Shown here one piece after another: positions 56,425-64,000 of a stretch of 64,000 bases of DNA. This DNA is from Methanofollis sp. UBA420 (GTDB taxonomy: Archaea > Halobacteriota > Methanomicrobia > Methanomicrobiales > Methanofollaceae): contig NZ_DAGX01000003.1 in NCBI RefSeq assembly GCF_002498315.1, positions 108,786-172,785 of the forward strand, read 5' to 3'. The position numbers and the translations under genes were made by a program. Position 1 is the first letter of the stretch. Each line of letters begins with the position of its first letter. The notes beneath the pieces are model-generated. The model made no database searches and had not been told where the DNA came from. It saw only the letters and a list, made by a program, of their open reading frames with translations.

Positions 56425-56772
56425 TTATCTGAAGAACCCTTTCGGCCCTGTCCTTTCCCCCAGTTGTGCGGCAAGGACGAAGTCTGTCCGCGTCAACCCG
56501 CCTGAGGAGTGGGTGTACCAGGAGACCTCCACCTCGTGGTATTTCCTGAGACAGATGTCCGGGTAGTGGCTGGCGCTTTCCGATCCAAGGGCGATGACCT
56601 CGTTGATGAAGGTGCATGCCTCGCCGACGGACCTGAAGACGAACCTCCGTCTCAACCGTCCGTTCTCCAGACACCACCCCGGCACGTCGGGGAGGAGGGC
56701 CAGCATCTCCGGTCTGGTGAGCGGCGCTGCACCGGGCACGATGGGCCGTGCCGACTCCTTGCTGAGAGGCAT
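56425..56772 (-). CDS. phhB: 4a-hydroxytetrahydrobiopterin (pterin-4a-carbinolamine) dehydratase
   Basis: A 115-residue PCD/DCoH-family protein. The catalytic histidine cluster is visible in 'SESASHYPDICLRKYHEVEV' and 'WYTHSSGGLTRTDFVLA'. Archaea lack biopterin-dependent hydroxylases in general, so here it may act in molybdopterin or folate-like pterin metabolism. ATG 56772 follows GGAGAGG; the open frame extends further on both sides only in other frames. Monocistronic, divergent from the helicase gene with CATCATATATG between. Confidence 0.9.
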   Translation of the reverse strand: MPLSKESARPIVPGAAPLTRPEMLALLPDVPGWCLENGRLRRRFVFRSVGEACTFINEVIALGSESASHYPDICLRKYHEVEVSWYTHSSGGLTRTDFVLAAQLGERTGPKGFFR

Positions 56773-56855
56773 GGTAGTGCCTCTCCGTCCTCATATATGA
56801 TGGTTTGCTCTTCGGCGATGAAAACTTGTTATGGACGAAGACCGCACTTTTCTCC

Positions 56856-59006
56856 ATGTCGGCCGTCTTCTCCTCCCTCCATCCCACTCTTCAGGGCATT
56901 ATTGCCGGCCGCCTCGGCTGGGACGACCTGCGCCCGGTGCAGGAGGCGGCCTGCCAGGCCGCCGCCGACGGCCGCGACCTCCTTGTCGTCGCCGGCACGG
57001 CCGGGGGCAAGACCGAGGCAGCGCTCATCCCGGTGATCGATGCCGTCCTGAAGGGCGGTCTTCCCGGCGTCGCCTGCCTCTGCCTCTCCCCCCTGAAGGC
57101 CCTGATCAACGACCAGGAGGAGAGGATGCTGGAGATATGCACTCCTGCCGGCCTCTCGGTCGCAAAGTGGCACGGCGACGTCGGAAAAGGCGAGCGTTCC
57201 TGGTCGGGCGGCGACCCGCCCCACATTCTCCTCACGACGCCCGAGTCCCTGGAGGTGATCCTCCTCGACCGCTCTCTCAGGCCCGACCTTGCGCACCTCA
57301 GGTTCGTCGTCGTCGACGAGGTCCATGCCTTTGCCGCCGACCTGCGCGGCGTCCAGATCCGGTGTCTCCTCGACCGTCTCGACCGTCTCGCCGGCCGGCC
57401 CCTCCAGAGGATCGGCCTCTCGGCCACGGTCGGCAACCCCGGCGAGATCCTTGCCTGGCTCTCCGGTCCCGGCCGCGAGGCCGGCCTTGTCGCCTCTCCG
57501 GTCAGGCCCGGGAAGAAGCAGTTCTCCTTCTCCCTTGCCGTGGGGAAGGAGGAGCAGGCCGCCGCCGTCGCCGGCCTGGTCGCCGGCAAACGGGCCCTCG
57601 TCTTTGTGCGGAGTCGGAGCGAGGCCGAAGGACTTGCCACCGCCCTCAAAGGGAGGGTCGATCGCCTCTCCGTCCACCACTCGTCCCTCTCTGCTGCGGT
57701 GCGCCGGGAGGCCGAGGCCTCCCTCTCCGTCCCCTCCTCCTGCGTCATCTGCACGAGCACCCTGGAACTCGGCATCGACATCGGCGGCCTCGACCTTGTC
57801 GTTCAGGTCGGCCCCCCGACATCTGTCTCCTCCTTCCTTCAGCGCCTCGGCCGCACAGGCAGGCGCGGCGGGGCCGCGCGGATGGCCTTTGTCCTCGGGT
57901 CGGACCTCGACCTCCTCCTGGCGGCCGGCGCGATCGAAGCGGCGGCGCGGCGTGAGGTCGAACCCCTCAGGCCCCCCTCTCTCCCGTACACGGTCTTTGT
58001 CCAGCAACTTTTCCTCGCCCTCATCGGTGCGGGACGTCTCCCGCGCCGCTCCCTCCTCACCTCCCTTCTCTCGTCCCCTGTCCTTGCCGGCATCGCGCCC
58101 GACGACGCCGGGGCCATCGTCGACCACCTCCTCGCCACCACCCACCTTGCCGCCGACGGCCCCTTCCTGATGCCCGGCCCCGCGGCAGAGAAGGACTTCT
58201 CCCGGTCCCACTGGTCGGCCCTCCTCTCTGTCTTTTCCACGGGCGCCGCGTTCCGGGCCCTCACGCCGGAAGGCGAGGAGGTGGGCGACCTCGACGCGCG
58301 GTTCGTCGCCGGGGGAGTCGGGACAGTCTGCACCCTGGGCGGGCGGCGGTGGCGGATCATCGCCCTCGACCCCGGCCACCGCATCGCCACCGTCGTCGGT
58401 GAGGGCGGGGGCTCGCGCGCCTCCGACCGCCGCCCTTTCTGGTCGGGAAGCGGTGCGCCGATGAGCCCGGTCATCGCCCGTTCCGTGCAGGGCATCCTCG
58501 CCCGCGGCAGGTCGTCCCTCCCCCTGGCGAAACGGGAACAGGCGGCGGTCCGGGGCATCGCCACCGAGATCGGGGCCGGCATCCCTGCCGAAGGTTTCCT
58601 TGTCACCGAATGCTCAGAAGGCATCTTTGTCCTCTCCTGCCATGGCGGCCGACTTAACAGGTTGCTCGCCTCTCTCCTCGCGCAGGCCCTCGGCGACGGC
58701 CCGAAGGTCAGGGCATCCGACCTCTGCCTCCTCGTCGAAGGGGTGACCGGCCCTGACCCGGCCGGGGAGGTGTACGACGCCCTCTGTGCGATACGGACCC
58801 GGCCTGCCGCCTCCATTGCCCTCGCTCTCCCCCTGCCCGATCCGGCCGACTGGAAGTTCGGCCCCCTCCTCCCTCTCCCCCTCTTTGCCCGGATGGTCGC
58901 GGCCGACGTCCATGACTGTGACGCCCTTGCCGAGGCCCTTGCCGCTGCGCCGGTGCATACGGGTGAGGAAACTATATCTGGAGCCTCTTCCCCAGATTTT
59001 CCATAA
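56856..59006 (+). CDS. Lhr-like DEAD/DEAH-box helicase
   Basis: A 716-residue superfamily 2 helicase. Q-motif-like 'RPVQEAACQAAADGRDLLVV', Walker A 'GTAGGKTEAAL', motif Ia 'LSPLKALINDQEERM', motif II 'VVDEVHAFAAD' (DEVH), motif III 'IGLSATVGNPGEILAWL', motif V 'CTSTLELGIDIGGLDLVVQV' and motif VI 'QRLGRTGRRGGAARM' are all present. A C-terminal 330 residues resemble the Lhr winged-helix/domain-4 region but are shorter than in the 850-900-residue archaeal Lhr. ATG 56856 begins 'MSAVFSSLHPTLQG'. The stop overlaps the next start by one base (TAATG), coupling it to two exported proteins. Confidence 0.9.
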   Translation: MSAVFSSLHPTLQGIIAGRLGWDDLRPVQEAACQAAADGRDLLVVAGTAGGKTEAALIPVIDAVLKGGLPGVACLCLSPLKALINDQEERMLEICTPAGLSVAKWHGDVGKGERSWSGGDPPHILLTTPESLEVILLDRSLRPDLAHLRFVVVDEVHAFAADLRGVQIRCLLDRLDRLAGRPLQRIGLSATVGNPGEILAWLSGPGREAGLVASPVRPGKKQFSFSLAVGKEEQAAAVAGLVAGKRALVFVRSRSEAEGLATALKGRVDRLSVHHSSLSAAVRREAEASLSVPSSCVICTSTLELGIDIGGLDLVVQVGPPTSVSSFLQRLGRTGRRGGAARMAFVLGSDLDLLLAAGAIEAAARREVEPLRPPSLPYTVFVQQLFLALIGAGRLPRRSLLTSLLSSPVLAGIAPDDAGAIVDHLLATTHLAADGPFLMPGPAAEKDFSRSHWSALLSVFSTGAAFRALTPEGEEVGDLDARFVAGGVGTVCTLGGRRWRIIALDPGHRIATVVGEGGGSRASDRRPFWSGSGAPMSPVIARSVQGILARGRSSLPLAKREQAAVRGIATEIGAGIPAEGFLVTECSEGIFVLSCHGGRLNRLLASLLAQALGDGPKVRASDLCLLVEGVTGPDPAGEVYDALCAIRTRPAASIALALPLPDPADWKFGPLLPLPLFARMVAADVHDCDALAEALAAAPVHTGEETISGASSPDFP

Positions 59007-59503
59007 TGAAGCCTGCCCTCATCCTGCTCCTCTGCCTGGTCGCGGCGGTCGCAGCCACTCCCGTGCAGGCGGCCCCTGTACGGGAAATCGCGGCCGCCCC
59101 TCTTCCCGGCGAGGAGTTTATGGTGACCCTGGACCTGAGCGGGATCGCCGTCGGCGGCATCGTCGAGACAGTCCCCCCGGGCTTCACCTTCGTCTCCACC
59201 ACCCATCCGCCTGGCAGAGTCTCGATCAAGGGGCAGCAGGTCTCCTTTGTCGTCCTGAACGACACCATTGTCAGGTACCGCGTCCGTGCCCCCGATACCG
59301 GCAGTGGCACCTTTACCGGCGTCTGGGAAGATTTCCTTGCCGACAAACACGGCGCTATCGATGGGACGGAGGTTACCGTCAGGACCGGATCCGAAGAGGG
59401 TGCCGGGACCCCCGGGGCGACCCCGGGCCTGCCTGGCTGGACAGCCTGGACCGCCCTGTGTGCCCTGGGTGCCGCGGCCTTTTTCCGGGGGCGGTCTCTG
59501 TGA
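59006..59503 (+). CDS. exported protein with C-terminal anchor
   Basis: Unknown function. The 165 residues start with a signal peptide ('ALILLLCLVAAVAATPVQAA') and hold a beta-rich domain of about 95 residues ('FMVTLDLSGIAVGGIVETVP', 'FVVLNDTIVRYRVRAPDTGS') like the cohesin-type or DUF surface modules of methanogens. It ends with a Gly/Thr/Pro linker, a hydrophobic helix and a basic end: 'PGLPGWTAWTALCALGAAAF' then 'FRGRSL'. This three-part end resembles archaeosortase (PGF/PEF-CTERM-like) signals. The stop overlaps the next start (GTGA). Confidence 0.78.
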   Translation: MKPALILLLCLVAAVAATPVQAAPVREIAAAPLPGEEFMVTLDLSGIAVGGIVETVPPGFTFVSTTHPPGRVSIKGQQVSFVVLNDTIVRYRVRAPDTGSGTFTGVWEDFLADKHGAIDGTEVTVRTGSEEGAGTPGATPGLPGWTAWTALCALGAAAFFRGRSL

Positions 59504-60684
59504 GGTCTGTCCCTGTCGCCGTCTTCCTCCTCCTGCTGGTGACCCCGTCTCTGGCTGCCCTGCCCTGTGACGGCAATGGCGATGACGTCCTCTCCGAGGG
59601 GGAGTTCGTCTCGGCGGCCTTTGCCTACCTGGACACCGAATACCGGAATGGCACCGGTCAGGCACCGCCGCGGGACGACCTTGCCGACGCCGCCTTTGTC
59701 TATTATTACTGGGGCGGCAGGCCCTGGACATGGACCGGTGCGGCAGGGAGCACCCCCTCTTCGTTTGACCGGCCGGTCAGGCGTGCGGCCGTCATGCACC
59801 CGTTCGTGCTGGAAACCCTCCGTTCGATCGGGTACCCGATGGAGAATGTTGTCGGGATCGATTCTGCCACGGCACAGGCCTCGACTTTCTTCCCTGAGAT
59901 GGCGGGCCGTGCAGTGGTCGGGAGCCCCGAACACCCCGACACTGCCGCGCTCCTCTCCCTCGCTCCCGATGCCGTCTTCGTCGAGGCGGGCGCAGGCGGG
60001 GACCGTGCTGCACAGGCCATTTCAGAGGCCGGCCTTCCTGTCGTGCGTGTCGCCTGCTCCTCCCCCGCATCCTATCTCGGGGAAGTCAGGGCTCTTGGAG
60101 ATCTTCTTGGCCTGAACGACGGTGCCGCCGCTCTCTCGCGCTTCATCGACGAGGAAGAGGAACGGGTGCGCGCCTGCCTGGCCGGCCTTCACCCGCGCGA
60201 GGCGCCGGTCGTCTATGCCGAGGACGTCGTTGACTACACCGCGTGCGGGGAGGGGACGCCTCTCTGCGAGGAGGTCAAAGCCGCCGGCGGCCGGCCTGCC
60301 TTCAGCGGCACCGAAACGGTGAGCGACACCGCGGTTCTTGCTGCGGACCCTGAATATGTCGTCAAACTTGTCGGCCGCGAGCCGTACCTGATGGGCGGGT
60401 ATGGCGACCGGATCCCCGTTCGTTTCATCGAGGTACGAAATGAGATCGGCAGGAGGCCGGGCTGGTCCGGCACCCGGGCCGTAAAAGCCGGGCAGGTCTT
60501 CGTGGTCCACACCTCCCTCGTCGAGGGGCCGCAGTATTTCATCGGCCGCCAGTACCTCGCGTCATGGTTCCACCCTGACCTCTGCGCCGACCTCGACCCT
60601 GCCGCAGTCCAGGCAGAATACTTTTCCCGGTTTCAGGGGCTTCCGGGATCCGCAGGGATCTATGTTTCGGGAGGAGTGGGATGA
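59500..60684 (+). CDS. ABC transporter substrate-binding protein (BtuF/FepB-like) with EF-hand-like start
   Basis: A 394-residue secreted protein. After a signal peptide ('VAVFLLLLVTPSLAALP') comes 'CDGNGDDVLSEGEFVSAAFA', which resembles a dockerin or EF-hand calcium loop. The rest is a helical-backbone binding protein of the iron-siderophore/cobalamin/metal class ('DAVFVEAGAGGDRAAQAISE', 'LPVVRVACSSPASYLGEVRA', 'LGDLLGLNDGAAALSRFIDE'). No permease or ATPase gene lies next to it, so it must work with components coded elsewhere. GTG 59500 overlaps the previous stop. Calcium-loop plus binding-protein layouts are known in Methanomicrobiales. Confidence 0.85.
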   Translation: MRSVPVAVFLLLLVTPSLAALPCDGNGDDVLSEGEFVSAAFAYLDTEYRNGTGQAPPRDDLADAAFVYYYWGGRPWTWTGAAGSTPSSFDRPVRRAAVMHPFVLETLRSIGYPMENVVGIDSATAQASTFFPEMAGRAVVGSPEHPDTAALLSLAPDAVFVEAGAGGDRAAQAISEAGLPVVRVACSSPASYLGEVRALGDLLGLNDGAAALSRFIDEEEERVRACLAGLHPREAPVVYAEDVVDYTACGEGTPLCEEVKAAGGRPAFSGTETVSDTAVLAADPEYVVKLVGREPYLMGGYGDRIPVRFIEVRNEIGRRPGWSGTRAVKAGQVFVVHTSLVEGPQYFIGRQYLASWFHPDLCADLDPAAVQAEYFSRFQGLPGSAGIYVSGGVG

Positions 60685-61058
60685 GGCAGGATCCTGGACC
60701 TGATACCGGCAGGATCGAAGGTGTCCGGCGTTGTCCCTGACACCCCCTCCCGCTGTATGACGCCGGAGGGTGATGCTGTGGTCATCACCCCTCTCTGTGC
60801 CCCCCTCTCTCGCGCCTCCGAACATCGCCTCCTTCGAGGTACCTGATGAGAGGAACCATCTCCGCGATGCGGTCAAGGAGGTGTCGAGGACAGGCTTGGA
60901 CTGACGGGTGCGGCATTGCATCGGTGCAGTTCGAGGATGAGGACCTTGTTGTCGACCTGACCGATTTTACCTCTGGTTGAGGGATGCCGGAGAATCCGAT
61001 CGGCCTCGCAGGCAGCCTCACGCCACGGCGACGCCTACAGGGAACAGCCCCTCCTCCA
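60685..61058. other. 374-base intergenic region between convergent genes
   Basis: Holds a hairpin with an 8-bp perfect stem, GGGTGATG (60768-60775) and CATCACCC (60783-60790), loop of seven. No convincing reading frame; the segment may be decayed coding sequence. Confidence 0.5.
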
Positions 61059-61835
61059 TCATTGTGCCGGTGGCCTGACCCCTATCCAGAGGTGGAGGTC
61101 CCGGTACGCGGCGTCGAGCCTGTCCTTCCCCCAGACGCTATCTGAAGGAACTGTTTCGTTGAAAAGAATGAAATCCAGGCGGTTCATGTCGGTCCTTTCG
61201 ACTGTGAAGGGGAAAGGTACTTCGGCCGTCTGGTTGTGGGGGACGGTGACGGCGAAACGGTCGATTATCTCCATGTCCCTGAGGCTTGAGGTGTTGGTCG
61301 TCGGGTCGAAGGCCTGTGAGGTAAGCAGCACCTCGACGGTATAGGTGATGTCGCGGTATTCGTGGTTCCCGATACCGATGATCACCGACTGGTTGCTCCC
61401 GGCCGCGAAGGCGGTCGGATAATCTGTGGCCTTCCCGCCTGGACCGAGGATGTAGAACTCGGTGAAGTGCTCTCCCTCCTTGGGAACGGCGAGCACGTAG
61501 AGAGTTGTGGCGATGGCAAGGAGAATTGCAAGGACGAGGATGATGGAGAGGGTTCTGTCTGTGCGTGACTGGTTCTCGGGGAAAAGGTCTGCCTTTGCCT
61601 CTGCCGCCATCTCCCTGAAGGGTACGACGAATCGTTTCTCCGCCGGGACCACCGCCCGTCGCCAGTGGGCGACAGCGAGCATGGCGAAGGTGAAGAGGGT
61701 GGGGGCGATGAGGATCGGGAGATAGGCGCACAGGACGCTCGCCACTGTGCATATGGCGATTATAGCGAGGTTTTTTGGCACGTTCCGCGGTTCGAAGCCC
61801 TCAAAGATTCTCTGATAATATCCTTCCTGGTCCAT
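61059..61835 (-). CDS. DUF1616 membrane protein
   Basis: A 258-residue membrane protein. Two hydrophobic segments near residues 20-60 ('LAIIAICTVASVLCAYLPIL', 'LFTFAMLAVAHWRR') and one near 97-120 ('LSIILVLAILLAIATTLYVL') precede an outer domain with 'FTEFYILGPGGKATDYPTAF', 'NHEYRDITYTVEVLL' and 'VPHNQTAEVPFPFTV', the DUF1616 C-terminal pattern of a beta-sandwich. Members occur in archaeal surface-polysaccharide and protein glycosylation loci; function unknown. ATG 61835 is after AGGGGATGAC; a longer frame exists. Confidence 0.85.
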   Translation of the reverse strand: MDQEGYYQRIFEGFEPRNVPKNLAIIAICTVASVLCAYLPILIAPTLFTFAMLAVAHWRRAVVPAEKRFVVPFREMAAEAKADLFPENQSRTDRTLSIILVLAILLAIATTLYVLAVPKEGEHFTEFYILGPGGKATDYPTAFAAGSNQSVIIGIGNHEYRDITYTVEVLLTSQAFDPTTNTSSLRDMEIIDRFAVTVPHNQTAEVPFPFTVERTDMNRLDFILFNETVPSDSVWGKDRLDAAYRDLHLWIGVRPPAQ

Positions 61836-62281
61836 GTCATCCCCTTTTTTCGTGATCTCTCGCAAGGATGTTTATAATATTATTCTCTCTTCTGCCTCCC
61901 TGCGAGATACAGGGGGCTGTAAGGGCTTCCGGTACAGGGAAGGCTCCTGTCCTGATTTCTGAGTGATACCCGGCGTTGCGGCAGTGGTTGTCGGGGCGAA
62001 TGTCATGGAAGCATATGTACCTGATGCCGGGATCTCCACGCCGATTCAGTCCCCGTCGATCCGGAAGGGCATCTGTTACTATGCCCCGTCTTCATAGTGA
62101 TCCCGAAAGAGTGTCCGGGCCTTCGGGGTCTGCCGGCGGAGAAAAAGCAGTCCCTGAGGGGGTGAGGACGGTTTCCCGCTCCTCCCGACTCTCGTCATCC
62201 TGGCCATCGTCATCGCTCTGGCGGTTGTCAGTTACCGGATGGTCCGGAAGCAGTAATCTCTCTTCCCTTTTTTCAGGTCTT
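61836..62281. other. 446-base intergenic region with probable gene remnants
   Basis: AT-rich promoter for the DUF1616 gene at about 61868-61890. The remainder contains two short plus-strand coding-like pieces described separately (61963-62097 and 62160-62256) that look like parts of one decayed exported protein. Confidence 0.45.
61963..62256 (+). pseudogene. possible remnant of an exported protein
   Basis: From 61963 a frame reads 'VIPGVAAVVVGANVMEAYVP' and continues to a stop at 62097. From about 62163, in another frame after an in-frame TGA, 'DGFPLLPTLVILAIVIALAV' leads to 'VSYRMVRKQ' and a TAA at 62254-62256: a hydrophobic helix with a basic end, like the anchors of methanogen surface proteins. 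Neither piece has a start with a ribosome site. The reading as one broken gene is inference. Confidence 0.35.
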
Positions 62282-62986
62282 TCAGGCACTGTCGATCCTG
62301 AGACGGTGGGCCTGCAGGATCGCAAGGCCGGCGCCTCCAAGAACCAGACCGCAGAGGACGAGGTCTCCTGGCTTTTCGAGGCCGGTCGGTATCAGGTGCA
62401 GGGCGAGCACCCCTGAAAGGATCATGATGCCGGCAAGGAGTATGAGCACCCCGCCGAGGGGCAGCCTGACCTTTTCAAGGAGGGGCCCTGTCCTCTCGAA
62501 AAGTGCCGTCCTGAACTCTTTTTTCAGGAGGAGAAGAGTGGCAATGAAGAGGGCTGCAAAGAGGATCCACTCTGAGGGTTCGGAGAGTTCGGTTATGAGG
62601 AGGGACCAGAGGTCGCGGCTCTCTGCCCCTGCTGTGAAGGAGCCAAGGAAGGGATAGAGCCAGTTTGCCGGATAGAGCCACATCGTGTCGAGGGCCTGGT
62701 GAGAGGCGACCCCGGTCGCACCGGCAAGGACGATGGGGGACCTGAACCGCCAGAAGACGAGGAGGCCGACTCCAAGGGCGAGGACGAGGAAGAGAAGGGT
62801 ATGCGTATAGATCCTGCCGTAGCCGACCGAATCGGCGAGGATAATATAGCCGAGGGGCTTGTCGACGAGGTCGGGGAGGATGGCGCCGAGAGCGCACGCC
62901 GCAACGACGGCCCGCCTCCCCCCGACCGCCCCGGCGAGGATGAGGCCGAGGACGATACCGGCGGCGAGGTGGCAGAGGAGGAACAT
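62282..62986 (-). CDS. DUF457/YdjM-family membrane protein (putative metal-dependent hydrolase)
   Basis: A 234-residue membrane protein with about six helices. 'LCHLAAGIVLGLILAGAVGG' at the N-terminus, 'LGAILPDLVDKPLG' and 'GYGRIYTHTLLFLVLALGVG' carry the His/Asp pairs (H...D, ...H) that define the LexA-regulated, membrane-bound hydrolase family; 'ATGVASHQALDTMW' adds another His and Asp. The activity has not been shown. ATG 62986 follows GGTGGTGG. Monocistronic. Confidence 0.82.
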   Translation of the reverse strand: MFLLCHLAAGIVLGLILAGAVGGRRAVVAACALGAILPDLVDKPLGYIILADSVGYGRIYTHTLLFLVLALGVGLLVFWRFRSPIVLAGATGVASHQALDTMWLYPANWLYPFLGSFTAGAESRDLWSLLITELSEPSEWILFAALFIATLLLLKKEFRTALFERTGPLLEKVRLPLGGVLILLAGIMILSGVLALHLIPTGLEKPGDLVLCGLVLGGAGLAILQAHRLRIDSA

Positions 62987-63180
62987 TCCACCACCACTCG
63001 GGCACCCCGCCATATCTAACTTCCCGATACTGCAGGTTTTCCTGTATTTGTCGGGGGAAAGATGTCATGTGCCCGTGCACAACACCATATCGAAGGGTAT
63101 ATGAGAGGAGGTAACATTCGATGGATGGGGAACACTCATGTCCGGGCCCTCCCGGAGGAGACCCCCGGTGGTGAGCACCC

Positions 63181-63600
63181 GTGAATGATATTCATATCCG
63201 CATTCCGTTCCCCTTTGATGACGAGGGCTATATTGAACGGACCTGCCCTGCCTGCCGGAGGAACTTCAAGATGCAGCTGAACGAGCGCGAGGTCGAGTGG
63301 ATCTCCCGGGCACGGCTGAACTCCTTCAATCTCCTCTGTTCGAACAGGATATATAAGTTCGAGGACGAACCCGAAGCCCAGTGTTCGTGTCCGTATTGTG
63401 GCCATGTCGCGCCGGTGAACCGGTGGTGGACCCATGACCAGCGGAGTTATATCCAGGTCTATGCCCACATGGCGATCCGCGATATTCTCCTGCGCGACCT
63501 CGCAGCGGGGCAGGTCTCCGGGGCCGGCCATTCTGCCGGGACCTACTCGACTCGCCTTCAGGTTACCGGGGTGCGGAACCTCCCTCTGTCCATCCCCTGA
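63181..63600 (+). CDS. zinc-ribbon protein of unknown function
   Basis: A 139-residue soluble protein. It opens with a short beta segment ('DIHIRIPFPFDDEGYIER'), a first pair 'CPACRRNFKM', and a second set 'CSCPYCGHVAPVNRWWTHDQ', so one zinc site is likely. The helical stretch 'IQVYAHMAIRDILLRDLAAG' follows, and the C-terminus is variable. Start GTG 63181 has GGTGGTGAG upstream. Not recognised as a named family; its neighbours give no clue. Confidence 0.72.
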   Translation: MNDIHIRIPFPFDDEGYIERTCPACRRNFKMQLNEREVEWISRARLNSFNLLCSNRIYKFEDEPEAQCSCPYCGHVAPVNRWWTHDQRSYIQVYAHMAIRDILLRDLAAGQVSGAGHSAGTYSTRLQVTGVRNLPLSIP

Positions 63601-63630
63601 GGATGGCTTTTTTAATTCTTTCCGCCGCCG

Positions 63631-64000
63631 TCATCGGAATTTTGCCGCTTTCTTTCTGGCGTGTCTTCGCATCCAGAAATACGCAATGATCGCCATTGTC
63701 TCGGCGATCGCGACAAAGCCCACGATGTGGGCGACCGAGACCTCGTACAGGACGCCCATCACCGTGCTCCCCAGGAACCAGCCTGTGCCATAGACTGCAT
63801 AGATGTAGCCGAAGGCCTGACCCCTGATCTCGGTGGCTGTCCGGTCGGCCAGGGACGCCCGCATCACCGTCTCGTGGAGGCCGATGCCGGCCCCCCAGAT
63901 GAGGGTGCCGAGGACGATGAGAGAGGGGGCTGTGCTGAAGGCGAGGGCCGGGATGGCGATGTTGATCAGGGGGATGAGGAGAAGGGCTCTCGTCCCGATC
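63631..64000 (-). CDS. MFS transporter, partial (N-terminus outside window)
   Basis: The frame is open from the right edge to 63631 and covers about 122 residues of the C-terminal half: 'ALLLIPLINIAIPALAFSTA', then 'LGTLIWGAGIGLHETVMRAS', 'ADRTATEIRGQAFGYIYAVY', 'GTGWFLGSTVMGVLYEVS' and a last helix ending in a basic 'RRHARKKAAKFR'. The 'GxGxGxxET..RA..AD' stretch resembles MFS helix 10-11. The gene converges on the zinc-ribbon gene with 30 bases between stops. Confidence 0.8.
   Translation of the reverse strand, partial: IGTRALLLIPLINIAIPALAFSTAPSLIVLGTLIWGAGIGLHETVMRASLADRTATEIRGQAFGYIYAVYGTGWFLGSTVMGVLYEVSVAHIVGFVAIAETMAIIAYFWMRRHARKKAAKFR

Noticed and set aside
63..64000. CRISPR arrays, rRNA genes, transposases or integrases
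   Set aside because: No regularly spaced direct repeats, no rRNA sequence and no DDE or tyrosine recombinase motifs were seen in any frame.

Overview
The window is a gene-dense, high-GC segment of a euryarchaeal chromosome, most probably a methanogen of the order Methanomicrobiales (a Methanofollis-like organism is my guess; I could not run a search). The signs are the F420:NADP oxidoreductase, CoM/CoB thiol:fumarate reductase (tfrAB), the archaeal early shikimate route (ADH synthase plus dehydroquinate synthase II), TiaS, a thermosome, LSm and L37e, archaeal SepF, TATA-box promoters with short or no leaders, GGTGA-type ribosome sites, and AT-rich intergenic gaps between GC-rich genes.

Layout. 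1-6.4 kb: a partial F420:NADP oxidoreductase, then a NuoE/NuoF/NuoG-like diaphorase module and, behind its own promoter with a 14-bp palindrome, a ferredoxin subunit with a tungsten aldehyde ferredoxin oxidoreductase. Together they look like a way to feed aldehyde electrons into NAD(P), ferredoxin and F420 pools. 6.4-16.5 kb: two 14-helix MFS exporters, tiaS, a COG1395 regulator, a thermosome subunit, CheW with a soluble chemoreceptor, and a zinc-ribbon protein. 16.9-24.7 kb: an eight-gene aromatic amino acid operon (two ADH synthases, DHQ synthase II, tyrA, pheA, aroA, a shikimate kinase/shikimate dehydrogenase fusion, aroC), nearly all with overlapping ends.

24.7-29.8 kb is an accessory region: a secreted or anchored Cache-like protein with an internal 402-bp duplication, a chimeric scar of an aroD 3' half fused to an aroC 3' end, a membrane-bound double winged-helix regulator with a secreted partner, two related small secreted proteins, and the intact aroD. 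The aroD fragment and the intact aroD form direct repeats around the cargo. 29.9-37.7 kb: two carboxymuconolactone-decarboxylase-like proteins, a large U32 peptidase, chorismate mutase, an M50 membrane protease, two iron-sulfur flavoproteins and a four-PAS histidine kinase.

37.8-44.1 kb is an oxidative-stress and redox group: peroxiredoxin, AhpD-like protein, a 41-residue desulforedoxin, a zinc ribbon, a flavodoxin-like reductase, a CDF metal exporter, a RadC-like protein, rubrerythrin and a glutaredoxin-thioredoxin reductase fusion. 44.1-51.8 kb: a KefB-type antiporter, tfrBA, aspartate kinase and purM. 52.3-56.2 kb: zpr1, sepF, a PUA protein, LSm, L37e, purF and the initiator tRNA-Met. 56.4-64 kb: a pterin dehydratase, an Lhr-like helicase cotranscribed with two secreted proteins (one a BtuF-type binding protein), DUF1616 and DUF457 membrane proteins, a zinc-ribbon protein and a truncated MFS transporter. 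No CRISPR array, rRNA, transposase or phage gene was seen.
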